A DNA stretch of 64,000 bases from Temnothorax longispinosus (taxonomy: Eukaryota > Arthropoda > Insecta > Hymenoptera > Formicidae): positions 8,254,122 through 8,318,121 of the forward strand of contig NC_092368.1 in assembly GCF_030848805.1 (NCBI RefSeq). Reading direction: 5' to 3'. The translations under genes and the position numbers were made by a program. Shown piece after piece: positions 30,331 through 40,636 of this stretch; the stretch's first letter is position 1, and each line of letters opens with the position of its first letter. Below the pieces are notes generated by a model. That model worked only from the letters and a program-made list of their open reading frames with translations, was not told the origin of the DNA and made no database searches.

Positions 30331-31071
30331 ATGAGATTCGTGCGACAACCGTTGACGATTCGCGTGACGAATTGCGACGACAGGTTACGGTCGATGGGGA
30401 GCAACGCGGAGAAGCGCAGACACGGTGCAATGCTACCGACTACTATACGCGCGATCATTTGCGGCCCCTCGAATTGCGGTAAAACCAACGTTCTGATAAG
30501 CTTGCTGGAAAGTCCGCACGGTGTACGTTTCGAGAACGTGTATGTGTACTCGAAATCGTTGCAGCAACCGAAATATCGATACTTGGAGAATGTATTAACG
30601 TCGATAGAAGAGATTGGCTATTTTACGTTTTCCAACAACAGTGACGTCATTCCGCCGAGCGATGCGCGTCCAAACTCAATCTTCGTCTTCGATGACGTGG
30701 CATGCGATAAGCAAGATGCTGTGAGAGAGTACTTCTCAATGGGTAGGCACTCGAGCGTCGACTGCTTCTATCTCTGTCAAACGTACGCGAGAATACCTAA
30801 ACATCTGATACGTGACAACGCGAACCTACTGATCCTGTTCAAACAGGATGGTACCAATCTGAAACACGTGTACAACGATCACGTAAATACCGACATGTCG
30901 TACGATGAATTTTGTGCGTTGTGCCACGATTGTTGGCAACGCAAGTACGGGTTCGTAGTGATAGACAAGGACAGCGCGCTTTCGAATGGCCGATACAGAA
31001 AAGAATTTAACGTGTTCGCGATACGCAAAAGCGGTCAGTCGATGTCGATACCTCGTCGAGTTAAAACGTGA
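30331..31071 (+). CDS. ATP: Polinton genome-packaging ATPase (FtsK/HerA type)
   Basis: 246 residues. Walker A is ICGPSNCGKTNVLISLL at about residues 43-59 and Walker B is NSIFVFDDVACDK at about 115-127. The motif CFYLCQTYARIPKHLIRDN follows, as in A32-like packaging ATPases of Polintons and large DNA viruses. Predicted to pump the element's DNA into the capsid. The ATG lies about 40 bp after the TATA palindrome. The frame is intact. Confidence 0.88.
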   Translation: MRFVRQPLTIRVTNCDDRLRSMGSNAEKRRHGAMLPTTIRAIICGPSNCGKTNVLISLLESPHGVRFENVYVYSKSLQQPKYRYLENVLTSIEEIGYFTFSNNSDVIPPSDARPNSIFVFDDVACDKQDAVREYFSMGRHSSVDCFYLCQTYARIPKHLIRDNANLLILFKQDGTNLKHVYNDHVNTDMSYDEFCALCHDCWQRKYGFVVIDKDSALSNGRYRKEFNVFAIRKSGQSMSIPRRVKT

Positions 31072-31096
31072 GATTAACAGTCTGCTTTTTCCCGCG

Positions 31097-32260
31097 ATGG
31101 CCACGATCGACAGGAGCGAGAATATTCGCGAGCGCGAGAAGATTGTGAAGGAGATTGCGAAAACGAGTGATTCGATTCGTAAGAAACTTCGCGCTTTGAA
31201 GACCGGTAAGATCGTGAAGGACATTGAGTTGGACGCACACTTTAAGCCTCTCATCGGACCGTTGCAAAAGATCGCAGACAACTCGATCTCGGTGAAGAAA
31301 GAGGAGCCGACGGAGAGCGACGCTTACGTGGGGATCGAAACGTTACCCTTTCAGCAGCGCAAGAAGGAGGAGAAGGAGGAGAAGGAGGAGGAGGAGGAGG
31401 AGGATTGGGAGGATGCGACGTCGAAAAAGAGAAAGCTATCAGACTCCTGGTTGGATCTCTCATCGACACCGCATAAATCTAATCAATCGAAACGATCGAA
31501 AGTACTACCGATAACCTCCACACCGTCGACGACGGCGAGAACCGTGCAAGATACAATTCCCGAATTCCTCACAAACGCGAATGTTTTTAAAACCACAGAC
31601 GACTCGATCGCGACATCCGTACGAAAGCAGTTGGAAACGTCGAAGGGACGAGAAACGTTTCTACAAACGTTGCAAGATCAGTTGGGTCCACTGGGCCGAG
31701 AGTACATCAGGGCTTTTGTGAGCGCCGATCGAAATATAGACCCCGCATACGGCGTTTATTTCGGCAAGGATGGAATGATGCTCGGTAATAAACGTTTTCA
31801 GTTGGACAACGAGGATAGGATAATTATCGATGGCATACGATATATCGGTACACCCGGTCTTTATGAGTTGATCTTCAAGAGAATGCCCGATGACGAGATC
31901 TACACGGAGGGAGATATGAAAAAGTATAAGAGCCTGCTGTTGGCAACGAGTGCTCATAAATTCAAGCACGATCCTCGCGAGCGAATAAAGAGCAACAGGG
32001 GACACAAGTATTTACATGTAATCGCATCGTTGTTCCCTCCCGAATCCAGGAAGAAAAAATCTGGAATGGGATTATGCATGCCTCGCGCGATGACGCTAAC
32101 GGACAATAAGGTCGACTACGTGCACTGGGACGATCCCAACGAGCTGGTGGATCGTCTCCAATTGCTCGATGCTTCGCGCCAAGCGGGTCACAACGGTCAC
32201 GACAACGAGATCCTATCGATCATCGAGGAGCTTCGCGAGGCTGGGCTTATTATAAATTAA
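31097..32260 (+). CDS. Polinton protein with C-terminal GTPGLYELI domain
   Basis: The open frame begins at 30986 within the ATPase gene. I prefer ATG 31097, 25 bp after the ATPase stop (387 residues). The N-terminal part is a charged helical region (KEIAKTSDSIRKKLRALKTG), then a Glu-rich tract (EEKEEEEEEDW) and a nuclear-signal-like KKRKL. The C-terminal half, with YGVYFGKDGMMLGNK, IIIDGIRYIGTPGLYELI and RGHKYLHVI, is a domain I recall from many insect and Polinton-type predicted proteins (DUF8207-like). Function unknown, possibly a core or scaffold protein. Confidence 0.72.
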   Translation: MATIDRSENIREREKIVKEIAKTSDSIRKKLRALKTGKIVKDIELDAHFKPLIGPLQKIADNSISVKKEEPTESDAYVGIETLPFQQRKKEEKEEKEEEEEEDWEDATSKKRKLSDSWLDLSSTPHKSNQSKRSKVLPITSTPSTTARTVQDTIPEFLTNANVFKTTDDSIATSVRKQLETSKGRETFLQTLQDQLGPLGREYIRAFVSADRNIDPAYGVYFGKDGMMLGNKRFQLDNEDRIIIDGIRYIGTPGLYELIFKRMPDDEIYTEGDMKKYKSLLLATSAHKFKHDPRERIKSNRGHKYLHVIASLFPPESRKKKSGMGLCMPRAMTLTDNKVDYVHWDDPNELVDRLQLLDASRQAGHNGHDNEILSIIEELREAGLIIN

Positions 32261-32295
32261 ACCATGCGTTGGCGAACCATTCAATCACCATTGAA

Positions 32296-32652
32296 ATGCC
32301 GATCAACAAGTTTGGTATATCGCTTGGACGAGGCGAGACGCAACCGAACTATCAATGCAATGGAGTAGTCAGAAATTACGTGCGGGATAACGCTCTTTGT
32401 ATGGTTGCCGGCAACTTTGATGCAAAGTCGCGCAAGATTCGACGCGTGGCGCAACCGGAAGCTGATGATGATGTGGTTAACAAACTATACGTGGATCAGT
32501 GCTTTAAAATGTCGAGCAATCGACAGAAAGAGTCAGACGAGAAGCTGGCTGTGTTCGAGAAGGATCTGCAAGCGTTACGGATTGTGATACACGAGCTTCG
32601 ACATTTGGCCACCGCTGAGTCAAAAACGAACAACAACAGCAACAATGGATAG
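32296..32652 (+). CDS. Polinton fibre-like or coiled-coil protein
   Basis: The first ATG is at 32296 (118 residues). An earlier TTG codon is unlikely. The segment GNFDAKSRKIRRVAQPEADDDVVNKLYVD resembles the linker repeats of phage tail fibres (DA-NKKI-NVA-P---DAVNK-YVD). It is followed by a helix predicted to coil (ESDEKLAVFEKDLQALRIVIHEL). A virion spike or fibre is a fair hypothesis. It sits 35 bp after the preceding gene. Confidence 0.6.
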   Translation: MPINKFGISLGRGETQPNYQCNGVVRNYVRDNALCMVAGNFDAKSRKIRRVAQPEADDDVVNKLYVDQCFKMSSNRQKESDEKLAVFEKDLQALRIVIHELRHLATAESKTNNNSNNG

Positions 32653-32839
32653 CAACAAATGGAACGGCTATGAACGATTAACGGACGACGATAAACGGCA
32701 ACGACGAACGGTTCAGGAACGGTTCAGGAATAGCTATCAAGCGGCTAACGAACGACTCAGAAACAGCTATGAACAGCTAGCGAATGGCTATAAACGGCTA
32801 GTGGACAAAGAACGACCGGCAGACAAAAACGGCTATTGA
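32645..32839 (+). CDS. Short repetitive frame, doubtful gene
   Basis: 64 codons overlapping the end of the fibre-like gene by 8 bp. The product repeats a theme like RFRNSYQAANERLRNSYEQL, from an ACGGCTA-containing DNA repeat. It continues the reading direction and may encode a coiled tail, but low complexity makes it uncertain. Confidence 0.3.
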   Translation: MDSNKWNGYERLTDDDKRQRRTVQERFRNSYQAANERLRNSYEQLANGYKRLVDKERPADKNGY

Positions 32840-32949
32840 AGGACAATGAATGGAAATAAACGGCTATTGAATTGTTAAAAAAGTTTGAGATATAAATCAT
32901 AATATAATTTCTTTGTGCATATTATTACACACAGCTAAAAAAAAAAAAC
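32840..32949 (+). promoter_or_regulatory. Upstream region of the Polinton integrase gene
   Basis: An AT-rich stretch (TATAAATCATAATATAATTTC near 32890) and an A-run just before ATG 32950. It may contain a TATA-type promoter for the integrase, since the upstream transcription unit ends about here. Confidence 0.35.
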
Positions 32950-33894
32950 ATGACATCCGATGGACGTAAAAATATCGAGAAGCAACAACTCGTCGAAGAA
33001 CTGCATGCTCCAGCGAGAAGAAATTTTCCACGAAGACACGTCATAGTTCGGGGATATGACGACCTGTGGCAGGCTGACATTGTCGAGATGCGCTCATACT
33101 CACATTTCAACAAAGGTTACCATTATATACTCACCGTCATCGATGTGCTGAGCAAGTATGCGTGGGCTGTACCGCTCAAGAGTAAAGGTGGAAGCGAGAC
33201 GGCTGAAGTTATCGCCAAGATAATTCGAGAGAGCGGGAGATGTCCGAAAAACTTACAAACCGATATGGGGAAGGAATTTTACAACACCGACGTGCAACGT
33301 CTCGTGAGGAAACACAACATCAATCATTATTCCACATATTCGGTGTTGAAGGCGTCGGTCGTCGAGCGATTCAATCGCACGTTAAAGAATAACATGTGGA
33401 AGATGTTTACGTTCAACGGAACTTACAAGTGGTTCGACGAGCTACCGCGTCTCGTCGCGGAGTACAACGCGCGCAAGCATCGAACGATCGGCATGCGACC
33501 CGTCGACGTTACTCCTGCAATCGCTGAAAGACTCTTAACCACGGTGTACAGCGCGATCAAGATCGCAGGTTTGACAAAGTTCAAAGTAGGCGATCGGGTA
33601 CGCGTTAGCAAGCACAAGACAATTTTCGAGAAGGGTTACACACCAAATTGGAGCACCGAGGTGTTTAAGATCGTTAAAGTGCAACACACTAATCCAGCAA
33701 CCTATCTGCTGGAGGACTATCGCGGAAAATCTATCGCTGGAGCGTTCTATGAGCACGAGTTACATCGCGTGGCTTACCCGAACACGTATCTCGTGGAGAA
33801 AGTACTGCGCAGGAGGGGAGACGAGGTCTACGTGAAATGGCTGGGATTCGATGGATCGCACAACTCATGGATACACAAGGACAATGTTATTTAA
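32950..33894 (+). CDS. INT: Polinton retroviral-type integrase with chromodomain
   Basis: 314 residues. The rve core has the catalytic triad in LWQADIVEM (Asp), LQTDMGKEFYN (Asp) and ASVVERFNRTLKNNMW (Glu). An SH3-like FKVGDRVRVSK segment follows. The C-terminus is a chromodomain, with YLVEKVLRRRGDEVYVKWLG and SHNSWIHKDNVI. It inserts the element DNA with 6-bp staggering, which fits the observed AAAAAT duplication. The chromodomain may guide insertion to modified histones. No N-terminal HHCC zinc finger is seen in this frame, although the family often has one. The frame is intact. Confidence 0.92.
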   Translation: MTSDGRKNIEKQQLVEELHAPARRNFPRRHVIVRGYDDLWQADIVEMRSYSHFNKGYHYILTVIDVLSKYAWAVPLKSKGGSETAEVIAKIIRESGRCPKNLQTDMGKEFYNTDVQRLVRKHNINHYSTYSVLKASVVERFNRTLKNNMWKMFTFNGTYKWFDELPRLVAEYNARKHRTIGMRPVDVTPAIAERLLTTVYSAIKIAGLTKFKVGDRVRVSKHKTIFEKGYTPNWSTEVFKIVKVQHTNPATYLLEDYRGKSIAGAFYEHELHRVAYPNTYLVEKVLRRRGDEVYVKWLGFDGSHNSWIHKDNVI

Positions 33895-34111
33895 TTCATG
33901 CAGATCGTATTTTAAAACATATGAAAAATAAACTATGTAAGAAATATTAAATAGATACATGTACAATATTTTTATTAATATCCCTTCCAACAATATAATA
34001 TGTGTTACATTACTTTACTTTATGTTACATTACGTTACGTTACCATACATACATACGTACATACATTACATTACTTTACGTTATACTATTACATTTTATA
34101 CATACAATACA
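33895..34111. other. Convergent gene boundary with CATA/GTTA simple repeats
   Basis: The integrase stop (33894) and the PolB stop (34112) face each other. Between them lie AATAAA-type sites (AAAATAAACTATG at 33926) and short ACATTAC/CATACATA repeats. It probably holds both polyadenylation regions. Confidence 0.5.
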
Positions 34112-37100
34112 CTACGTTTTCGGAGGGGGTATTTGATAATGTCCCCACGGTAACGTATCGATCGAATCGGGTATAATGTATCGCTTATCGTCGTACGGAC
34201 TCAGAGCGATTTTCGTCTCGCGGATGGTGTGCACTTCATGCAACTTTGATCTTATACAGAACTGCTGTCGCGTCATTTCAATTTCGTCCTTCAGACACCG
34301 CGTGTAATCGTCGAACGTTATAGTACGCGCTACGACGTTACTCTTGACGCCTTTTGCTTTTTTAGTGTCTTTTTTACCATCCACCTTCAACGCATACATC
34401 TTCGCTCTGAGTCCAACGAATTCCGTCATGATCGCGCCATTGTTTTCATCTTTCATTAAGCCTGGCACCTTCTTGTTCTCAAGTGGTATATCGTACGCGT
34501 TGTCAATCGCGTAATCGCTCGTGTCGAATTTGTCGATGTCGCGTTTCATCGTCTCGTATACATCGTCGCACTCTACGTGATATATCAGACTGTCCGTATC
34601 GGTGTACATAACTTTACACTTGTCGCGATACAACGGTAACATGTACTCGTGATGAAATTTATACAAACATGTTTTGGATATATCGAGGATGCACATACCC
34701 ACGTAGATTGGTTTGTTGAACTTTATTTCGAGTTTACGCAATTCAGTGGCGACTAGATTGTCTGAAAAGACACTTCGACTGTGAAAGTTTGGTTTCGCGA
34801 TCATTGCCTCCGCACCGTATCGTCCGTCCCAGTTTGTTAATAATCTTACATCGACGTGATTGCGCACATTCTCCATAGTTTTACCGAATACAGCGTTGTT
34901 CATTAATTTATACAAATTTTTTTCGAAATCGTTTTTTGCTTGCGTTCTAAATTTCGTATTGAGTTCGATGTAATCGCGGAGCCACGTAGATTGAGTGAAT
35001 TGCAATACGCGATGTATCTTTGTGACGCGAAGGCCATGGCGCGTGCACTGCTGTAGGTTGCGGTAGTGTATGACGTAACGCTCCTTATTGTATAAAGTCG
35101 CGAGAAGTTTGTTCTCTCGTTTGCCGGGCGGCTTATCACTCGTCGGACAGAACGGTAGATCAGCGTGCGTATCATGCAGACACTGTGGATACTCGAGATC
35201 AACTTCGAGAATATAACCTGTGGGTGAATCCGAAGCGATCGCGTTCACGTCGAAGTTCGAGATGTTGTTGACCCATCGAAAATCTGCGTAGGGCAATGGT
35301 TGACACATCGCCCAGCCGTACAAGTTATTTACATCGAAATACATCAGGTACGACGATGGTTTTGATGGATCGTGAGATTGCATGTACTTGTTATTGGCTT
35401 GCGCGTATCTACCGGAACATTGACTGAGGCCGCCGCGAATACCACGTTCGATAAACATTACCATATCAATGTCCGTGAGCAGTTCAAAATTTATGCGCGT
35501 ATGCTTCAACATAGCGTCCCACGTGAAACCTGGTAGAGTGTAATAATGCGCTGGATCGAGTCCATAACTCGCGACGCAGCTATCGCGAAAATTTTCAAAT
35601 ATGTCGGCCAATAACAAGACATCGGTCTTTAGATACAGATCGCTGTATTCACCCAAGGTTTGAATGGAGAACCGTTGCCAGACGTTCACGGCGTGCGCGT
35701 AATCGCTTTCGGATACGGTGTCACCTGTCAATGAACTGTAAAACGAGTCGCGCGGTGGTAAACATGAGTCCTCCAACTTTTCGACGCAGTCAATGTACTC
35801 GTATGGAAAGACACTTTTTCGCGTCAATAATTCGAAATCTTGGTCGGATAACGCGGAAAATTTTGAACGTATAATTTTTAACTTATCCTTATTGAGGAAG
35901 GATGCTAATTTTTCGAGACTCGTGCTAAGAAATTTGTATGAGTCGATGAATCTTAATTTGACACAAGTTTTCATATCTTTGTCTTCCGTGCTTTTAACAT
36001 TTTTCGTAAACGAAATGTATTTTTCTTTTGTGATTGGAAGTAAGTCTACACGTCCTTCAAAAGCAGTGGCTATTTCATTTATAATAAAATGTGAATCGTA
36101 ACCTAATAAATTATGAAAAACTATGGGAATGTGATATGAATTTTTATAATTCAGGTTACAGTCTGAGTGTGCGGGACCTCGGTACCTACCGGTTAAATGA
36201 CAGTGATCGCGTACCCGCGTGTCGTCTGGCGCGAACGGTTTCTCGCACACGTGACAGTGCGTTGCGCTGTTAAATTTTTCCCACTCGTCTCGCGTCAAAT
36301 CCGCCATGGGTATATTAGTAGACAAGATAGGCTTTACGTTGTGAGCTAAACGTCTTAGCTCCTCGGCGAACCACGTGATACAATCTTTATCGCGACGACA
36401 TCGATACGCGGATAACGAGTCGTCGTACGAGCACCGTACGTAATACCCGACGCTGTATACCTCATGATGTTGATAGATACCAGACGTTTCTGGATCCGCT
36501 TCCGTCTTTTTCAGGGCGCACTCTAAGTCCGCGTATATGATGAACGGGGACTCGCTCCTTCATGCTGTGATTTTTGAAACTCAACCACTTGTCGTTATCA
36601 CGTGGCAGTCGAATGGCACAGTTGTTCATCTCCTGGCAGTCGACGGTGTGGGCTGCCAATTTTTCACCCGAACTGAAATAGTGTAGACATCTGCGAAAAA
36701 GAATAATTTATTATTTTTTCATTGAAAAATATGAAATATCATAGAATAGAAATATCATAGAATAGAATAGAAATATACTCACCGATCGCAAAAGTATTTT
36801 TTGTGTGCATTCTTATTAATCTGCGAGCTCACGAGGCGTGATAAATTTTTTATCCAGGTGAAATGTCCCACGTTGGCATCTCGCGGGTCTTCCACGTACA
36901 ACAAATTTACATGTTTGTTGTTTATCTTTCGGTCGGTGAGCTGTATTGGTAAGATTGTATGTTGATCCTTGTTTTTCTTGATGGCATACACATTGATGGA
37001 AATGCCGTTGAGATCTTCAAATTTTTTAATTTGACTCAACGACATTGGGAATTCGATGCCTTCTAAATTTAATTTTCTTTTATAAGGAGGGTACGAAGCT

Positions 37101-37903
37101 ATTCTACATGTATTTTGCTTAACTGGATACAGCGCGGCGACCACCGACCACGCGAAGCACGCATTGTCCGTTGATTGAATGTTGATCACCGCTTTCTTTA
37201 ATTTAATTTCTTGCGGTAAATCGATGTAACATCCCGTGCGCAATGGATTATATTTGTTTATGTTTAGCATTAAATTATGTATACGCGACAACGCCCACCC
37301 GCTGTCACGTTCCTGGAATTCCTCCAGCGATGCTAAAGTGGGCTCGATAACGCGCAACTCATACCACTCTTCCAAATCAGACTCGCGAAGGAGTTCATAG
37401 CTTCTCGAATAAATACTTTTGTTTGCGCGTTTATCACCCACCACAAACTCACCGTTGAACATTGTGTATATTTTTACACTGTCATGTTGTTGTATGACGT
37501 TCCACACATGATTTAATACAATGTTTCTCGCATCCTCGAGAAATTTTCGCGGTTCAATGTGATCGGTATTGATCACCGCACCAGTCAATATGCGACTTTT
37601 GAAAGCCATATCTATCTCGCGCCATCTGAGTCCTGTCTCACTCGCACTATATCCTGCACCAACATGCACGAAACGTCGACGTACCGAATCTTTCAGACCT
37701 TCGAGTCGTGCGATTTGAGCCGCCAACGAAGTTGGTTGCCGATGTTGGTTGTCGATTGATAATCGAGGCCGTTTATTTCGGCCTTGTTCTTCCAACACTT
37801 TGATAAACTCAACACATCGTTGCTCCCACGCGGCAAAATCTTCGATCGAATTCAGTCGCTCGGATTGCTCCTTCAACTCTTGCTCCAACAACTCGTGCTC
37901 CAT
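34112..37903 (-). pseudogene. POLB: Polinton DNA polymerase B, spliced, one frameshift
   Basis: Exon 1 (37903-36783) ends AAGTACTTTTGCGATCG|GTGAGT. Exon 2 (36690-34112) begins after TTTTCGCAG. The 92-nt intron joins a CDRCLHYFSS zinc-like segment in frame. Exon 1 contains a DNACFAWSVVAALYP and GHFTWI region of unknown, protease-like look. Exon 2 has exonuclease motifs IIYADLECAL (Exo I), NLLGYDSHFI (Exo II) and YLKTDV (Exo III). It also has an HNH-like cluster CHVCEKPF...DHCHLTGRYRG, and polymerase motifs YFDVNNLYG (A), KLMNNAVFGKTMEN (B) and YTDTDSL (C). A frame change lies near 36547, in a G4 run, between SMKERVP and FIIYADL. Otherwise the gene is open for about 1.2 kilocodons. It replicates the element, probably by protein priming. 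Confidence 0.9.
36691..36782 (-). other. Intron of the Polinton PolB gene
   Basis: 92 nt with donor GTGAGTATATTTC and acceptor TTATTCTTTTTCGCAG on the minus strand. Splicing joins two parts of a family-typical sequence (YFCDR and CLHYFSS) without gap or shift. Confidence 0.82.
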
Positions 37904-38640
37904 ATTCTCGTTTCCTTCGATCCAAAGATTCCAAAGACTGCTCGCTCGCTTGCTCGCTTGCTTGAGAATACTATTATTTTAACACTATTTTCCATCGTTT
38001 TATACTTTTCTTCTATCGCTTCTTTTCTCTCTTTTTTTTAATCATTTCTTCCTCTTCTACTTCTACGTCACTGAGAGGTGGCATCCCTTAGACCCTTAGG
38101 TCTCAATAAGCTCAATAAGTTATTTGCTTATTAGTAAAAAAATTTTGTCCGAATGGTAACATAAACCATGCCCCGACACATAGCTCGTCAAAGGACGAGA
38201 CAATTTTAGGTCATAAATTATAGAAGTCTGTCATCGGAGCTCAATTTTATAATATTTGTATGTCTTTTTCATGAATAATTATCGGCTGAAAGTACCTCCA
38301 CAAAAAAAACAAACAAAGAATTTGTCCGTCCCTATTTTTTACCATCATTTTGAGAGATACCCCCGCCACTAATAATAGTATATCTACACATCTGGTGAAG
38401 CAAATCTCAAAATCTCAGGTACTTGCACTCATGCGTTCGTGCGTAAAAGAGTTTTGACTGTTTCTATCTTTACTCCCTCCCTCTCCACCTGAGCAGCTAC
38501 GGGGACGGATGTTCCTGACACGTAGCTTGTCAAAGGGTTAGACAATTGTAGGTCATAAATTATAGCTGCCTGTCATAGGCATGCCATTCTATAACATTTG
38601 CATAAGAAACTCTTCGATACAAAATTTCTTTGGAACGCAG
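37904..38640 (-). promoter_or_regulatory. PolB upstream region, part of a repeated block
   Basis: It contains the 5' flank of PolB. The stretch 37930-38300 (with TTGCTCGCTTGCTTGAGAAT, TCTCAATAAG, GCTTATTAGTAAAAA and AACATAAACCATG) recurs at about 39650-39960 upstream of the Ulp1 gene. A third partial copy (TGACACGTAGC, GTCAAAGG and GGTCATAAATTATAG) lies at 38510-38600. The shared blocks presumably hold common promoter elements. Confidence 0.7.
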
Positions 38641-38760
38641 ACATACTCAGCTATGTATGTAATATAATATAATATAATATAATATAATATAATATATGTA
38701 TGCATGTATGTATGTATGTGTGTATGTATGTATGTATGTATAATACTAATGGAAGGAATA
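38641..38760. repeat. TATAA and ATGT microsatellites
   Basis: A run of AATAT pentamers (about 38660-38695) followed by an ATGT tetramer run (38697-38742). The sequence is non-coding and lies just downstream of the Ulp1 stop. It separates the Ulp1 gene from the PolB upstream region. Confidence 0.85.
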
Positions 38761-38813
38761 TTAATCACACATTTTGTATTTTATATTTCAAATATTTATT
38801 TATTATATAATTT

Positions 38814-39673
38814 TTACAAAAGTTTGCCATTTATTATTTCCCTAAACATTTTGTCTCTAAGGTACGGCATGTCATCCTGCGTAAACGTTATCTCCCTGTT
38901 TGCACAGATGTACTCGGCGAACATGCAAGAGAATACACCACAATCGCTACCGTTTGTCTGTTGCGGAATGTTCTTGGCGGAATAAAATTCCCAATCACTC
39001 ATATCATAAGGTTGTTTCTTTTTGTCAAGACTCTCATTTTGTAAATATAGTTTTAGCGCAGCCAGACATTTCGGATTATCACTGCCCATACTGTCGTAAT
39101 AGACAATTGTCTTATCGCGAAAATCTATTATTGCCATACACCAGTGAACGTCCAAATGTACAGGCACAACCACAAGATCCTGCGCAAATATGTCCACCTT
39201 CCTAGTCCATCGCTTTAGCGACGAGTGACCGCCCGACAGAAGTTTTGGGTAAAAAAACGTGTTCATCGCGTGCACTTTCGGATACGCGTCGGAAGATGTT
39301 CCTCTGGCGATCAGCAGGTTCATATAAAAGTTTATCACTTCGTCGTTCAGCCAATTTGAGTCGGCCAGCGTGTGAAGATCCTTCCGCGTGAGCCTCAGAC
39401 CGAATCCTTCCACCGCCTCCATATTGTGGAAATCCTTGGCAAAAAAAAGTATAATGTTACAAAATTATGTCACAAAATTATATCACACTCCATTATTTTT
39501 AATATTAATTTGTATATTTGTATATTTACCTTGATAATCTGATTGCATCGCTGCTCATTTAATTTTTCCCACGTATTTAACTCTTCCCACGCATTGATTT
39601 GTTCCCACGCACTTAATTCTTCCATCGCATTGTGCTCCATATTTTCAACTTGCTCGCTTGCTTGCTTGAGCAT
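38814..39673 (-). CDS. Ulp1/SENP-type SUMO protease inside the Polinton, two exons
   Basis: Exon 1 is 39673-39530 and exon 2 is 39434-38814. The 95-nt intron (donor AAG|GTAAAT, acceptor GCCAAG) joins in frame, giving about 254 residues. The catalytic set is visible: DVHWCMAIID (His), IVYYDSMG (Asp), IPQQTNGSDCGVFSCMF (Gln and Cys). GLRLTRKDLHTLADSNWLND is the SENP N-terminal helix region. The product should cleave SUMO or SUMO-like conjugates in the nucleus. The fold is related to the element's own adenain-like protease, but this one is clearly of the cellular SENP type, so a captured host gene is inferred. Exon 1 (MEH...AWEQ, Glu-rich) resembles the PolB N-terminus. Confidence 0.88.
39435..39529 (-). 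other. Intron of the Polinton Ulp1-like gene
   Basis: 95 nt. Donor AAG|GTAAATATAC, acceptor TTTTTTTGCCAAG|GATTTCC. The exon-exon frame is kept. Confidence 0.75.
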
Positions 39674-40249
39674 ACTATGATTCTAACGCTCTTCTTCATC
39701 GTTTTCTTCAATCACTTTTTCTCTTTTCTCTATCATTTCATCCTCTTTTACTTTTACGTCACAGAGACGTGACATTCCTTAAACCCTTTGGGTCTCAATA
39801 AGTAAATAAGCTATTTGCTTATTAGTAAAAAATTTCATCCAAATGATAACATAAACCATGTCCTGACACGTACAGTTCGTCGAAGGATGCGGCAATTGCA
39901 GGTCATAATTATACCTGCCTACCATCTGTGCTCAATTCTATAACATTTATATGGCTCTTTCATGAATAATTTTCGGCCAAATGTACCTCCACGGAAAAAA
40001 AAAACAAAGAATTTTTTATCCCTGTTTTTCACCATCTTTTTGAGAGATATCCCCACCAATTAAAGTATATCTACACATCAGGTGAAGCAAATCTCAAAAA
40101 TCTTGGATACTTGCATTTGTACATTCGTGCGTAACAGTCTCGTGCGTAACAGTCTCATTCTGCGTGTGTACTTGGTGCGAAATACTATCGTGTCTTTGAT
40201 ATTTTGTGTCATCGTCATTAAGTTCATTTTTATAATATAATACATTAAA
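39674..40249. promoter_or_regulatory. Divergent region between Ulp1-like gene and zinc protein gene
   Basis: The left part is the second copy of the PolB upstream block (CTTTGGGTCTCAATAAG, TATTTGCTTATTAGTAAAAA and ACATAAACCATGTCCTGACA). The right part leads into the plus-strand gene at 40250, with TTTTTATAATATAATACATT just before its ATG, a TATA-like AT stretch. Confidence 0.6.
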
Positions 40250-40636
40250 ATGGCTGATCATTTTGACGACGTTGTGGCTGATGGAGAAGAAGAAAACGCG
40301 CTGTCAGACGATAGCGCTTATGAAACTGCGGATAGTGACGATGACTGCAGAGAAGTCGTCTTTAGAGCCATGTATCGTCCTGAAATTTTGGCGTTCAATG
40401 CGCGCACAAAATATTGCGCCATTTATGTATATTATACAGACGGTTCAGGATCAGGACACAAGGATTGTGTTTTATGTATGAATGCATACGCGGACACTGA
40501 AGCCGAGCCAGTATATGTCGTTCGAAGGCATATAAGCAAAGCATTCAACGCAATACGCCATCGTACCTGTGGAAATTGCAGACAGCCGCTGTATACAATA
40601 TATCCATGCAATATATGTCCTCGTTGCACGAAATAG
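40250..40636 (+). CDS. Polinton acidic, zinc-ribbon-like small protein
   Basis: 128 residues. The N-terminal 40 residues are acidic (DDVVADGEEENALSDDSAYE). The C-terminal part holds several Cys pairs: CVLC, then RTCGNCRQP, then PCNICPRC, enough for two zinc sites. I do not recognise the family. A splice-like intron (40680-40754, GT...CAG) follows the stop, so the message may have a 3' UTR intron. It is the rightmost gene of the Polinton, transcribed toward the terminus. Confidence 0.55.
   Translation: MADHFDDVVADGEEENALSDDSAYETADSDDDCREVVFRAMYRPEILAFNARTKYCAIYVYYTDGSGSGHKDCVLCMNAYADTEAEPVYVVRRHISKAFNAIRHRTCGNCRQPLYTIYPCNICPRCTK

Noticed and set aside
33959..34153. Plus-strand frame after the integrase
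   Set aside because: It is made of simple GTTACATTA/CATACATA repeats and overlaps the PolB 3' end on the other strand.
36091..36273. Plus-strand frame over the PolB gene
   Set aside because: Shadow of the PolB coding strand. It has no motif.
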